64,000 nt of DNA from Roseiflexus sp034432635 (GTDB taxonomy: Bacteria > Chloroflexota > Chloroflexia > Chloroflexales > Roseiflexaceae), in the NCBI GenBank assembly GCA_034432635.1, contig DAOUBK010000029.1, positions 1 to 64,000 on the forward strand, in the 5' to 3' direction. Both the position numbers and the translations under genes were made by a program. Under the pieces are notes generated by a model. It did not search any database. It was not told where the DNA came from and saw nothing but the letters and a program-made list of their open reading frames with translations. Below are positions 1-7,768 of the stretch, piece by piece (position 1 is the stretch's first letter; each line of letters opens with the position of its first letter).

Positions 1-1
1 G

Positions 2-76
2 GTCGAAAACGATCTGGCGATGCTTCATGTTGCCTGTGCGTGGATCACCTTTCGTGCTGCCAAAGTTTTCGGATAG
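2..76 (+). CDS. 3' end of an unidentified gene (partial)
   Basis: An open frame enters from the left edge and gives 24 residues (VENDLAMLHVACAWITFRAA and KVFG) before a TAG stop. The hydrophobic helix has the look of the last helix of an IS5-type DDE transposase, but the fragment is too short to prove it. It could equally be chance. It lies just upstream of the dcd promoter region and on the same strand. Confidence 0.3.
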   Translation, partial: VENDLAMLHVACAWITFRAAKVFG

Positions 77-132
77 GCTCTTAGAACGACCGACCGTCGT
101 GTTGTGCTAGCAGGCGCCTTTGATATCCCTGA

Positions 133-138
133 TATAAT
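133..138 (+). promoter_or_regulatory. Candidate -10 element for dcd
   Basis: A perfect TATAAT hexamer lies about 80 bases before the dcd start. No convincing -35 hexamer is seen at 16 to 18 bases upstream, so this is only a candidate core promoter. Confidence 0.35.
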
Positions 139-216
139 GCGCCATTCATAATCAGAATGTGCATACGTGAGTTCACGACAGTCGCAGCTACGGACTACTG
201 GAAACTGGAGGCATCT

Positions 217-771
217 GTGACGATCAAATCTGACCGCTGGATACGGGCGATGGCGTATGAGCACGGCATGATCGAACCATTCGTCGCCGAACAGGTGCGT
301 GGCGGCATTATTTCGTATGGACTTTCCTCCTATGGCTACGATATGCGCGTCGCCGATGAGTTCAAGGTGTTCACCAATGTCTTCAATACACTGGTAGACC
401 CGAAGCATTTCGATCCACGTTCGTTCGTCGATGTACGCGGTGATTATTGCGACATTCCGCCCAATTCGTTCGCGCTGGCGCGTTCGGTCGAGTATTTTCG
501 CATTCCGCGCGATGTGCTCTGTATCGTGCTGGGGAAGAGCACCATTGCGCGCTGTGGCATCATTGTAAATGTGACGCCGCTGGAGCCGGAGTGGTGCGGA
601 TATGTGACCATCGAGATCTCGAACACGACACCGTTGCCGGCGCGGATCTACGCGAATGAGGGGATCGCCCAGGTGCTGTTTCTTGAGAGCGACGAGCCGC
701 CGCTTGTCTCATATGCCGACAAGGCGGGCAAGTACCAGAATCAGACCGGAGTTGTGCCGCCGCGGTTGTAG
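217..771 (+). CDS. dcd: dCTP deaminase
   Basis: A protein of 184 residues in the dCTP deaminase/dUTPase trimer fold, which converts dCTP to dUTP in the cytosol to feed thymidylate synthesis. The frame is open from an ATG at 157, but a GTG at 217 is chosen because GGAGG at 207-211 sits five bases before it and because the protein then begins VTIKSDRWIRAM, the usual family start. The conserved block LGKSTIARCG carries the Ser and Arg of the active site, and VTIEISN carries the catalytic Glu. Length is normal. The gene stands alone between the window edge and a long repeat-bearing spacer. Some family members are bifunctional DCD/DUT enzymes; the sequence alone does not decide this. Confidence 0.93.
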   Translation: MTIKSDRWIRAMAYEHGMIEPFVAEQVRGGIISYGLSSYGYDMRVADEFKVFTNVFNTLVDPKHFDPRSFVDVRGDYCDIPPNSFALARSVEYFRIPRDVLCIVLGKSTIARCGIIVNVTPLEPEWCGYVTIEISNTTPLPARIYANEGIAQVLFLESDEPPLVSYADKAGKYQNQTGVVPPRL

Positions 772-959
772 AAACGTTCCTGCTGAGGAGCTGCAGTGCG
801 TGGTGATTGCTACCGCGCAGGGAATGGTGCGCCATTGTTGGCGCCTACCATGCTTCAACGATGATGACAGTTCCCACAGAGGTTGAACCTGTTGAACCGG
901 GTTGAACACTCCCCGGAACAACCACTCGGGTAGATCGGATAGACGCATATCCAACTCTT

Positions 960-1400
960 GCTCAAAGATGTGCGTCGTTCAGGGGTCGTCCGCGTGCTGC
1001 GTACGACCAGGCGCACTACCGGTGCGCCGCTGGCGGGTCGCCGCAGTGCAGGAGGTCTCCACCCCAGCCCGCCCCCTGCTTTAGGGGCGGACAGAATATA
1101 TGAGCTAACACAACTTCTGCCGCGTTGGAACGCCCTGGCGCGTGGTTCTGGTCTCCCCTCTCCCGCGTGCGGGAGAGGGGCTGGGGGTGAGGGCCAAACA
1201 GCGCATCCCAATGCCGTAAAGCCCCCTGGCGCTCATATGTTCTGTCCGCCCTTGAACCGCACCCGGCCGGGGGCAAGAGTCACGAGGTCTACGTGTGGCG
1301 TCAAGGTGTGCAGTTCCGTGGTTTGGGCGAGCCCGATGCGTGCGCTCCCAGGGGCATATCGGCTCCTGTGCATAGCGATGCGTCGCTCAGGCGTGACGCT
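960..1400. repeat. Dispersed intergenic repeat, copy 1 (interrupted)
   Basis: The 818-base spacer 772-1589 holds no convincing gene. Within it, 1027-1070 matches 15555-15598 at about 37 of 43 bases (core GTCGYCGCAGTGC then GGAGGTCYCCACCCCAGCC), and 1308-1385 matches 15609-15712 (core GTTCCRTGGT, GCGCTCCCAGGGGCATA, GCGTCGYTC). A TGCGTCGTTC-type motif also occurs near 968. In copy 1 the two halves are separated by a 167-base element with terminal inverted repeats. A GTTGAAC motif at 9-base spacing lies at 882-907, just before the repeat. Confidence 0.55.
1085..1251. mobile_element. MITE-like element with 21-bp terminal inverted repeats
   Basis: Positions 1085-1105 and 1231-1251 are inverted copies of each other with one mismatch (left end starts GGGCGGACAGAA; right end ends TTCTGTCCGCCC). 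The 167-base interior has no gene and contains a GC-rich hairpin at about 1154-1176 (CTCCCCTCTCCCGC pairing with GCGGGAGAGGGG). Size, inverted ends and location inside a second repeat suggest a non-autonomous transposable element. A right-end-like sequence recurs at about 15808-15835. No target duplication was resolved by eye. Confidence 0.5.
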
Positions 1401-1589
1401 AGGGCGATGATGAGAGAGCGTGCCATGACGTCTATAACACCAGATTTGATATGACACAGACAAGCGGCGAGATGAAGCGCATGCTCACCTGGTCTTGCTG
1501 GACAGGGTTGATCACGCTGCCGGAAGCTGGCGCCTCGTGCGACACGGTGAATGCGAACAATGGGCGACAGATCCGAGAAGTGCTGTCTG

Positions 1590-2024
1590 TTAGCGCAACG
1601 GTGGCTGCGAGGGGATGAGCGTGACGGCGCGCGCGATGATGGTGCGGATCTGCTCATACCCGGCGCGCGCCTCCGCCTCGTCTGGCGGAAGCCATTCCAC
1701 GGCTGTGATCCCCTCGGCAGCTTCGGGAGCCACGTCGCCATCATCGGCGTGCATGAGAAAGAAATCGACGCGCTTCAGGTATGATGCATCCTTCTTCAGC
1801 ACCGGGTAGGTGATCGTCCCGACAAATGCACCAGCCTCGCCGCTCAAGCCGGTCTCTTCGCGCACCTCGCGCACTGCTGCTGCTTCGGCATCTTCGCCTG
1901 CTTCCAGGTGACCCTTGGGCAAGGTCCATTTGCCATACTGGTCGAGGATCAGCAGAATGAGTGGCTGACTGTGATCATCGTAGCGATAGACGACGCAGCC
2001 GGCCGCGTCGGGAAGATCGTTCAT
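1590..2024 (-). CDS. Nudix hydrolase
   Basis: A 144-residue Nudix protein, a metal-dependent pyrophosphohydrolase acting on nucleoside diphosphates linked to another group. The Nudix box is complete: G38, then E44 and the REVREETGL block ending at L60. The sequence around WTLPKGHLEAGE resembles the diadenosine polyphosphate hydrolase and MutT-like subgroup, but substrate cannot be assigned. The ATG at 2024 is preferred over one 39 bases upstream because AAGGAA lies just ahead of it and the protein then begins directly with the fold. The gene is the last of three consecutive genes on the minus strand, 28 bases downstream of a CcdA-like gene. Confidence 0.85.
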   Translation of the reverse strand: MNDLPDAAGCVVYRYDDHSQPLILLILDQYGKWTLPKGHLEAGEDAEAAAVREVREETGLSGEAGAFVGTITYPVLKKDASYLKRVDFFLMHADDGDVAPEAAEGITAVEWLPPDEAEARAGYEQIRTIIARAVTLIPSQPPLR

Positions 2025-2052
2025 GCACTGTTCCTTCTGCTGAATTGTCTGC

Positions 2053-2970
2053 TTACTGCCCAAAGAAGATGCGTTGCACCCACTGTTCCAGGCTGAGCGC
2101 CCACTGTGCCAACGGGGTGCGCTGCGCCCACTCGCTCAGTGCCGTCAGTTGACCGGTTGCCAGCAACGATCCCATGAGCACGAGCAACGCTCCGCTGATC
2201 AGGCTGGTGGTGTGCAGGTGGAGCATGTACCCGCCAATGTTCAAGGTGAAGCCGCGCCCGCGCAGCACTCGCCAGACTGGCGAACCAGACCCTAGGCGAC
2301 TGAAGAAGGTCGCTATGATGATCAGCGGTGATCCCAGCCCCAGCGCGTAGATGAACGACAGCACCGCACCCTGAAGAATGGCAATGCCCTGCGTTGCCAG
2401 CAGAGTGAGCAGCGCCCCCAGGATCGGACCGACGCACGCCGTCCATCCCAGTGCAAAGGTCGCACCGTACAGATACGATCCGGCGATGCTTGCCGATGGG
2501 CGCGACAGGATCTGAACGCCACTGAACCCTTTGCCCAGCATGCTGAGGATGCCGAAGATGATGATGATCAGTCCGCCGATGAGGGTTACAGTCTCCAGGT
2601 TGCGAAACAGTAACTGACTGAGCGCCGTCGCCGTTGCGCCCAGCAGCACCATCGTCGTCGCCAGCCCCAGGAAGAAGGCAACCGTCATCACGACGATGCG
2701 CTCGCGTTTCGCCTGGAAGGTGAACGCGAAATAGGCTGGCAGGATCGGCAGTGTGCAGGGCGAGAGAAAACTAAACACACCTGCCAGGAACGCAGCCGGC
2801 GCCAGAATGAGCATGCCTGCGCCACGTGGTGCAACCGGATTGTTGCTCCCTTGGCTCAGCAGCGCAAGCGCTGCCAGCGTCAGCGCAATGCCGAGACCGA
2901 TCAACAATGCGCGCCATGAAAAAGGCGTTTCGGGGGATGTAGTTGCCGGGTTTGGATTGTGAGCAGACAT
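2053..2970 (-). CDS. CcdA/DsbD-like thiol-disulfide transmembrane protein
   Basis: A 305-residue polytopic membrane protein of the CcdA/DsbD transmembrane family, which moves reducing equivalents from cytosolic thioredoxin across the membrane, for example for cytochrome c maturation. The paired redox cysteines are in the expected places: C72 in SFLSPCTLPILPAYF and C179 in GWTACVGPILG. About seven to eight hydrophobic segments are seen, with an extra N-terminal anchor around residues 20-40. The ATG at 2970 has AAGGA about eight bases upstream and follows the stop of the upstream gene by four bases, so the two are almost surely co-transcribed. An extracellular thioredoxin partner is not adjacent; the lipoprotein at 4871 has a thioredoxin-like domain but is on the other strand. 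Confidence 0.85.
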   Translation of the reverse strand: MSAHNPNPATTSPETPFSWRALLIGLGIALTLAALALLSQGSNNPVAPRGAGMLILAPAAFLAGVFSFLSPCTLPILPAYFAFTFQAKRERIVVMTVAFFLGLATTMVLLGATATALSQLLFRNLETVTLIGGLIIIIFGILSMLGKGFSGVQILSRPSASIAGSYLYGATFALGWTACVGPILGALLTLLATQGIAILQGAVLSFIYALGLGSPLIIIATFFSRLGSGSPVWRVLRGRGFTLNIGGYMLHLHTTSLISGALLVLMGSLLATGQLTALSEWAQRTPLAQWALSLEQWVQRIFFGQ

Positions 2971-2974
2971 CTCT

Positions 2975-4024
2975 CTATCCTTGTCTTTCGAGCCAGTCGG
3001 CAATCGTGTCGGCGATCTCTTGCCCGCTCTTGATCGCCAGGTGAATGCGCCCAAGCCCAACGGTATAGTCGCCGGCGAAGAATAACCCGGTCTGGGTTGT
3101 GTTCAACACTGCCGGGTTAGCCATTCCATCCGGCAGGGCATAACGCCATCCCTGACGATCATACCACAACGGATGGCGGAGATCCTCACCCAGCACCATA
3201 CTGACGATCTCGATCACCGCCGATGCCAGTTCTTCAGCCGGTGTATCCCACTGCTGCAGGCTGAAGGGTCTCGCCATTTGCGCGATCAGCAGACTGTGAC
3301 CTTGTGGACAGCGCTCTGATCCTTTCGTGTGCTCGAGCGCCAGCCAGGCCATGGGATGCTGTCGGTCAACATTGACCAGTGCGTAAAACGGTCGCTCAAT
3401 CGGTCGATTGTACGCCAGGGTCACAGTCAGGCAGCGTCGATATGGCACGTGGATCAGTTCCCGCACCAGCATATCACGCAGCGACGGGTCAAAATCGCTC
3501 ATCGCCAGGATTTCCGCCGTTTGCGGCGCCGGAGGCGTCAGCAACACTGCATCAGCGGTTCCGACGTGCGCACCCTGCGCGTCGAACAGCATCCAGCGCG
3601 CGCTTCCCGTCTCCCGACGCAGCGCAGTAATGCGTGTTTCCAGGCGCACGTCGAGTCCGGCAGCGAGTAACTTTCCCAGCCGGTTGAGACCGCTGGCATA
3701 AAACCAGGACGGTTCGGCATTGAGGGTCGGATCTCCTCCAACCATCGTCCCATCGGCATGGAAGACATAGACCGGACGATCGATACGGCGCAACTCTTCG
3801 GTGGCAAGTTCAGTGGTCAGCAGATGTTCCATACTGGCTTCCGGTGCCTTGATCACCTGTGCGCCGTGGTCGAAGACGAACCCATCGCGACGCCGTGTGG
3901 CGACACGTCCGCCGAAGCCGCGACTCTTCTCGTAGATAGTGATGGTCAGGTCAGGGCGTCGCCAACGCATCTCACGTGCTGCGCTGAGACCAGCCACCCC
4001 GGCGCCAACGATTGCCAGGTGCAT
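2975..4024 (-). CDS. Renalase-like NAD(P)/FAD-dependent oxidoreductase (COG3380 type)
   Basis: A 349-residue flavoprotein. The N-terminus MHLAIVGAGVAGLSAAREM is a Rossmann dinucleotide site (G7, G9, G12) with E32 ending strand two, followed by GFGGRVATRR, the FAD contact typical of amine-oxidase-type enzymes. The C-terminal GLFFAGDYTVGLGRIHLAIKSG is the second FAD motif. The overall pattern is that of the COG3380 renalase-like group, whose bacterial substrates are dihydropyridine isomers of NAD(P)H; this function is inferred. The ATG at 4024 is placed by AAGGAGAGG directly upstream; an ATG three bases earlier is possible. It heads a likely operon with the CcdA-like gene. Confidence 0.8.
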   Translation of the reverse strand: MHLAIVGAGVAGLSAAREMRWRRPDLTITIYEKSRGFGGRVATRRRDGFVFDHGAQVIKAPEASMEHLLTTELATEELRRIDRPVYVFHADGTMVGGDPTLNAEPSWFYASGLNRLGKLLAAGLDVRLETRITALRRETGSARWMLFDAQGAHVGTADAVLLTPPAPQTAEILAMSDFDPSLRDMLVRELIHVPYRRCLTVTLAYNRPIERPFYALVNVDRQHPMAWLALEHTKGSERCPQGHSLLIAQMARPFSLQQWDTPAEELASAVIEIVSMVLGEDLRHPLWYDRQGWRYALPDGMANPAVLNTTQTGLFFAGDYTVGLGRIHLAIKSGQEIADTIADWLERQG

Positions 4025-4163
4025 CATCCTCTCCTTCGTGACCGGACATCCAGGATCATCAATCCGGCGGATAACGTTCGAAAAGACGGATATGAGCATG
4101 AAAACGCGCACATCTTCCTGCTCTTAATGAGAATCCTACCACAGGAATGCCTGACATGGGGAT

Positions 4164-4187
4164 GGTGAACGTTGAACGTTGAACGTT
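4164..4187. repeat. GTTGAAC heptamer tract, site A
   Basis: Three consecutive units of seven bases (GGTGAAC, GTTGAAC, GTTGAAC) followed by GTTAAG. The same heptamer family is found at 5808-5864 and 37953-37983. Confidence 0.7.
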
Positions 4188-4200
4188 AAGGTGGTACTAT
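4172..4200 (+). promoter_or_regulatory. Candidate promoter inside and after the heptamer tract
   Basis: TTGAAC at 4172-4177, contributed by a heptamer unit, is 17 bases from TACTAT at 4195-4200, which is preceded by TGG, making an extended -10. The next gene starts at 4243, giving a short leader. Confidence 0.4.
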
Positions 4201-4242
4201 ACCTGCGCAGGAATCCAGGCAGTGAGCGAGGGAGACGCATGA

Positions 4243-4857
4243 ATGACGGTCGAAGCGCGCGCCAATGCATTGAAAATCACGCGCAGTGACGGACTGGAAG
4301 TTGATCTTGCGCCGCTTCAGGGACTCTGGACGGAGCAGCAGTACCTGCGATTGACCGAACAGACCAGTCATCTAATCGAGTTTACGGACGGCTGTATCGA
4401 GGTGCTGCCAATGCCGACCAGTCGCCACCAGACGATTCTGCTGCTGCTGTACGAACGTTTCAAGATGGCAGTGCAGCCGGTAGGGGGGAAAGTGCTGGTA
4501 GCGCCGCTGCGTCTGCGTCTACGTCCGGGCAAGTTCCGTGAACCCGATGTCCTCCTGTTGCGATCTGCTGCCGATCCCCGGTATCAGGACGCCTTCTGGC
4601 TCGGCGCCGATCTCGTGGTCGAAGTCGTCAGTCCTGATCGACCGGAGCGCGATACTGAGGAAAAGGTGCACGACTATGCCGAAGCAGGCATTCCCGAATA
4701 CTGGATCGTCAATCCGCTCGATGAGACGGTTACAGTTCTGACGCTGGAAGATCAAGCGTATGCGCTCTATGGCATCTTTCACCGGGGTCAGCGCGCAATC
4801 TCAAAACTGCTTGATGGGTTCAGCATCGAAGTTGATGACATTTTCGATGCGCAATAG
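4243..4857 (+). CDS. Uma2 family (DUF820) putative restriction-endonuclease-fold protein
   Basis: A 204-residue protein of the Uma2/DUF820 family, a PD-(D/E)XK nuclease-fold group that is heavily expanded in Chloroflexi and cyanobacteria and whose biological role is unknown. Visible family landmarks are LIEFTDGCIEVLPMPTSRHQ (45-63), the catalytic-type D102 in REPDVLLL, E127 in LVVEVVSP, and K141 in EEKVHDYAEAGIPEYWIVNP. All core residues are present, so the fold should be intact. The start has a purine-rich GAGGGAGA upstream. It is 13 bases upstream of the next lipoprotein gene, so the two may share a transcript, though no functional link is evident. Confidence 0.85.
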   Translation: MTVEARANALKITRSDGLEVDLAPLQGLWTEQQYLRLTEQTSHLIEFTDGCIEVLPMPTSRHQTILLLLYERFKMAVQPVGGKVLVAPLRLRLRPGKFREPDVLLLRSAADPRYQDAFWLGADLVVEVVSPDRPERDTEEKVHDYAEAGIPEYWIVNPLDETVTVLTLEDQAYALYGIFHRGQRAISKLLDGFSIEVDDIFDAQ

Positions 4858-4870
4858 CAAGGACATAATT

Positions 4871-5833
4871 ATGCGTTTCAGATTGCTGATACTTCTTCTG
4901 CTGGCGCTGCTCCCTGCTGCATGTGCGCAGCAACCGACGCGCTCCGCACAGGTGACGCCGGTCTTTGCCTTCACCGAAGCGGTTGTAGGTCCGAACCGGA
5001 TCGCTCTGGGGCTGGTACGCGACGGTTCGCCGGTCAATGATCCAGGCGCAAAGATTCACCTGCGGTTCTTCGATCTGAACGATACCGGTGCGCCGGTCAG
5101 GTTCGAAGCGGATGCAACCTACTACGGTCAGGGGCTTCCCGCAGCCATCTACGTTGCCTATCCGACGTTCGATCGGGCGGGGAGTTGGGGGATCGAGGTG
5201 CAGACGACCCTCAGCGGTCAATCAGAACCGACGGTTGCACGGTTGCGTCTTGAAGTCAAAGAACGTTCGGATGTACCGAATGTCGGCGATAGGGCGATCC
5301 CGGTCAAGACGTTGACCGTGCACGATGTTCCCGATCCGTCGTATCTTTCGTCTGGACGGGTCGATGATCTCTCGATGTACCAGATCAGCTTGGATGCAGC
5401 GTTGCAGAACGGCAAGCCAACCGCGCTTCTGTTTGCGACGCCGGCGTTCTGTCGCACGGCGGTGTGTGCTCCCAGCCTGGGCGTGATGCAGGAATTGCAG
5501 AAAACCTACGGCGATCGCATCAACTTCATTCATGTGGAGGTTTTTCGCCATCCGTTCCGCGAATCGTTCGAGGCGCAATCTGCAGTCTTCCAGAAACTGG
5601 CGCAGGAAGGGCGCGCACCAACGCCCGAAGAGCGCAACGTAGGGCTTTCCGATCCGATGATCGCCTGGGGATTGCAATCGGAACCCTGGTTGTTCCTGAT
5701 CGATGCGAATGGGACGATTGTTGCCCGGTACGAGGGGGGCATCACTCACGAAGAGATGACCCCGGCGCTCGAGAATCTGATCGCCGGTAGACCGCCTCAG
5801 GGCAGGAGTTCGACATTGGACGTTCGACGTTGA
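4871..5833 (+). CDS. Lipoprotein with C-terminal thioredoxin-like domain
   Basis: A 320-residue exported protein. Residues 1-18 form a signal peptide ending in the lipobox PAAC (C18), so it should be anchored to the outer face of the membrane. Residues about 30-130 look like a beta-sandwich domain. From about residue 180, PTALLFATPAFCRTAVCAPS and the following helix resemble a thioredoxin fold, with C194 and C199 spaced CxxxxC rather than the classic CxxC. A redox or copper-related role is possible but not shown. The start ATG has AAGGA eight bases upstream. The last seven codons run into a GTTGAAC repeat tract, so its C-terminal tail is repeat-encoded. Confidence 0.75.
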   Translation: MRFRLLILLLLALLPAACAQQPTRSAQVTPVFAFTEAVVGPNRIALGLVRDGSPVNDPGAKIHLRFFDLNDTGAPVRFEADATYYGQGLPAAIYVAYPTFDRAGSWGIEVQTTLSGQSEPTVARLRLEVKERSDVPNVGDRAIPVKTLTVHDVPDPSYLSSGRVDDLSMYQISLDAALQNGKPTALLFATPAFCRTAVCAPSLGVMQELQKTYGDRINFIHVEVFRHPFRESFEAQSAVFQKLAQEGRAPTPEERNVGLSDPMIAWGLQSEPWLFLIDANGTIVARYEGGITHEEMTPALENLIAGRPPQGRSSTLDVRR

Positions 5834-5864
5834 ACGTTGAACGTTCAACATTACAACATTCAAC
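5808..5864. repeat. GTTGAAC heptamer tract, site B
   Basis: About eight units in register: GTTCGAC, ATTGGAC, GTTCGAC, GTTGAAC, GTTGAAC, GTTCAAC, an 8-base ATTACAAC and ATTCAAC. The tract covers the 3' ends of two convergent genes, including both stop codons. Mixed GTTGAAC and GTTCAAC units can pair to form a hairpin, so it may end transcription from both sides. Confidence 0.75.
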
Positions 5865-6624
5865 CTTCATCCCCCCTCGCCGCCTGCACGAATGCCTGGA
5901 ACACCCGTGCCCAGCGCTGATCGGCGCCATCCCACAGCATCTCTGGGTGGCACTGCACGCCTACGACCCATGCCGATGTCTCCGCTTCGACCGCTTCGAT
6001 AATGTCATCCGGAGCGTGGGCAGTCACACGCAGCGTCGGCGCGACGTCGCGCAGCGCCTGGTGATGCAGGGTGTTGACCATCGTTTCGGTTGTACCAAGC
6101 AGATGCGCCAGCCGTGAGTCAGGATCGATGACGATAGGGTGCGCCAGGTGTCGCATATCCTGCCGGTCGGTCGACTCATTGTGGTTCAGAGCGCCTGGTA
6201 TCTCAGAGGGGATGTCCTGATACAATGTGCCGCCGAGCGCAACATTGAGAAGTTGAATCCCGCGACAGATCGCCAGGATCGGCTTCCCATCCTGGATAGC
6301 GCGTCGGGTCAGTTTGATCTCGACATCGTCCTGTGCAGGATCGGGATTGCCCAGTTGCGGATGACGTGGAGCGCCGTAGAAGGCGGGATCGATATCTTCA
6401 CCCCCAGCCAGGAGCAATCCGTCAATCTGCCGGTAGAGCCTGTCCAGCACGTCATCATTCGTCGTAAGATGGATGAGCACCGGGGCGCCTCCGGCTGCTT
6501 CAACTGCCTGGAGATAATCAATGACGTTCCCGTAGATTTTGGGGAACCAAGCGTCGTTCTGCGCAAAGTGAGCAATACCCATCAGGCAAGGGACGCCGAT
6601 GATCGGGCGGTGCACGTGGGACAC
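5860..6624 (-). CDS. Class I glutamine amidotransferase, gamma-glutamyl-GABA hydrolase (PuuD-like, peptidase C26) family
   Basis: A 254-residue cytosolic hydrolase. The nucleophile is C120 in PILAICRGIQLLNVALGG, and the charge-relay pair H226 and E228 lies in VGVQCHPEM. LLLAGGEDIDPAFYG is the oxyanion-side motif typical of the PuuD-like C26 group that hydrolyses gamma-glutamyl amides, for example in putrescine degradation. The exact substrate is not known. The GTG at 6624 is chosen because AAGGAG lies six bases before it; the ATG 39 bases upstream has no such site and falls on a possible extended -10 (TGGTACAAT, 6662 to 6654 on the minus strand). Neighbours do not form a polyamine pathway. 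Confidence 0.82.
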   Translation of the reverse strand: MSHVHRPIIGVPCLMGIAHFAQNDAWFPKIYGNVIDYLQAVEAAGGAPVLIHLTTNDDVLDRLYRQIDGLLLAGGEDIDPAFYGAPRHPQLGNPDPAQDDVEIKLTRRAIQDGKPILAICRGIQLLNVALGGTLYQDIPSEIPGALNHNESTDRQDMRHLAHPIVIDPDSRLAHLLGTTETMVNTLHHQALRDVAPTLRVTAHAPDDIIEAVEAETSAWVVGVQCHPEMLWDGADQRWARVFQAFVQAARGDEG

Positions 6625-6698
6625 GTGGAACTCCTTGAGTGGATTTTGGATATATTGTACCATCTTTCGCTACCTGTATCTCGCTCTCGTATTCGGAT

Positions 6699-6727
6699 TT
6701 GACACCCATGCCGGCGGTGGCTATGAT
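6699..6727 (+). promoter_or_regulatory. Sigma-70-type promoter for the FAH-family gene
   Basis: Perfect TTGACA at 6699-6704, a 17-base spacer, and TATGAT at 6722-6727. Transcription would begin about 24 bases before the coding start at 6758. Confidence 0.65.
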
Positions 6728-6757
6728 CCACGCGCACTGCACCCGCAGGAGTGAACC

Positions 6758-7759
6758 ATGCGTCTGGTCACCTTTCAGTTCGTTGATCGTCAACCGCAAG
6801 TTGGCGCGCTGCTTGGCGGCGTGATTATCGATCTGGCGGCAGCCGCACCGCTCGTCTTCGAAGATCCGCCCCAGCCGCCCTGGAGGCTGATCGATGTGCT
6901 GCGTGGCGTACCGGACGGTACGGGTCTCGATGGTGCGGCGGAGATTGTGGCGGCAGTGATCGATCAGATCGGTGGTGCAGATGACGAGTATCTCGTTCCG
7001 CAGTATGGTTCGCTAATGATCGGTGGGGTCGAGATGCTTATTCCGCTCGACGAGGCGCGCCTGCTGCCGCCCTTACCGCTCCCTTCCAGTCTACGCTGCT
7101 TCGAGTCCGGTGAACGGCACATGGCAGCGCTCGCCCGTCTGCACGGCGGTGGCATTCCCTATTTCTGGTACGAACGTCCACTCTTTGCCTTCGGTAATCA
7201 TTCTGCCATATATGGTCCTGAAGATCATGTGCCACTCCCACGCACCGTTGCGTTCGATTATGAACTCGAAGTAGCATGCGTCATCGGTCGCAGCGGACGC
7301 GACATTTCTCCTGAAGAGGCTGGCGACTACATTGCCGGGTATCTGCTGCTCAACGACTGGACAGCGCGCGACATTCAGCGCGAGGAACTGATCGCCGGAT
7401 TTGCCTTTAGCAAGAGCAAAGATGCAGCAACGTCCATCGGTCCGTGGCTTGCCACGCCGGACGAACTTCAGGAATACGCTCTCGGCGATGGTCAGTTCAA
7501 TCTGACCCTGGTGGCTCGTGTCAATGGTGTCGAACAGTCGCGGGGCAGCCCGCGCGATCTGACGTACTCTTTTGCCCAGATGATTGCAGTTGCTTCCGAA
7601 GGGTGCACGCTGTTCCCCGGCGACATCATTGCCTGCGGTGCTGTTGGCGGTTCGCTGCTCGAAGCGACCGATGGGCAGGGACCCTGGCTCGAACCCGATG
7701 ACCTGGTTGAGGTCGAGGCTGCCGGGTTAGGTCTTCTCCGCAATCGCATTGTCGCGTGA
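6758..7759 (+). CDS. Fumarylacetoacetate hydrolase (FAH) family protein
   Basis: A 333-residue cytosolic enzyme of the FAH superfamily, which cleaves or isomerises acyl-pyruvate-type compounds using a divalent metal. The metal ligands are visible as E169 and E171 in FDYELEVACVIGR and D200 in GYLLLNDWTARD; FAFSKSKDAATSIGPW is the substrate-loop signature and GDIIACGAVGG the late core motif. The N-terminal 100 residues form the usual FAH N-domain. Length and pattern suit the fumarylacetoacetase or 2-keto-acid hydrolase-like members; the true substrate is unknown. AGGAG lies seven bases before the ATG, and a strong promoter sits immediately upstream. Confidence 0.85.
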   Translation: MRLVTFQFVDRQPQVGALLGGVIIDLAAAAPLVFEDPPQPPWRLIDVLRGVPDGTGLDGAAEIVAAVIDQIGGADDEYLVPQYGSLMIGGVEMLIPLDEARLLPPLPLPSSLRCFESGERHMAALARLHGGGIPYFWYERPLFAFGNHSAIYGPEDHVPLPRTVAFDYELEVACVIGRSGRDISPEEAGDYIAGYLLLNDWTARDIQREELIAGFAFSKSKDAATSIGPWLATPDELQEYALGDGQFNLTLVARVNGVEQSRGSPRDLTYSFAQMIAVASEGCTLFPGDIIACGAVGGSLLEATDGQGPWLEPDDLVEVEAAGLGLLRNRIVA

Positions 7760-7768
7760 GATTTCCTC

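Noticed and set aside
25..408. Minus-strand 127-codon frame over the dcd start
   Set aside because: It is antisense to the conserved dcd protein and its promoter area, with no domain and no ribosome site.
958..1410. Open frames across the spacer after dcd on both strands
   Set aside because: They arise from GC-rich repeat sequence; residues are Arg/Pro/Gly-rich with no family and the frames follow the repeat blocks.
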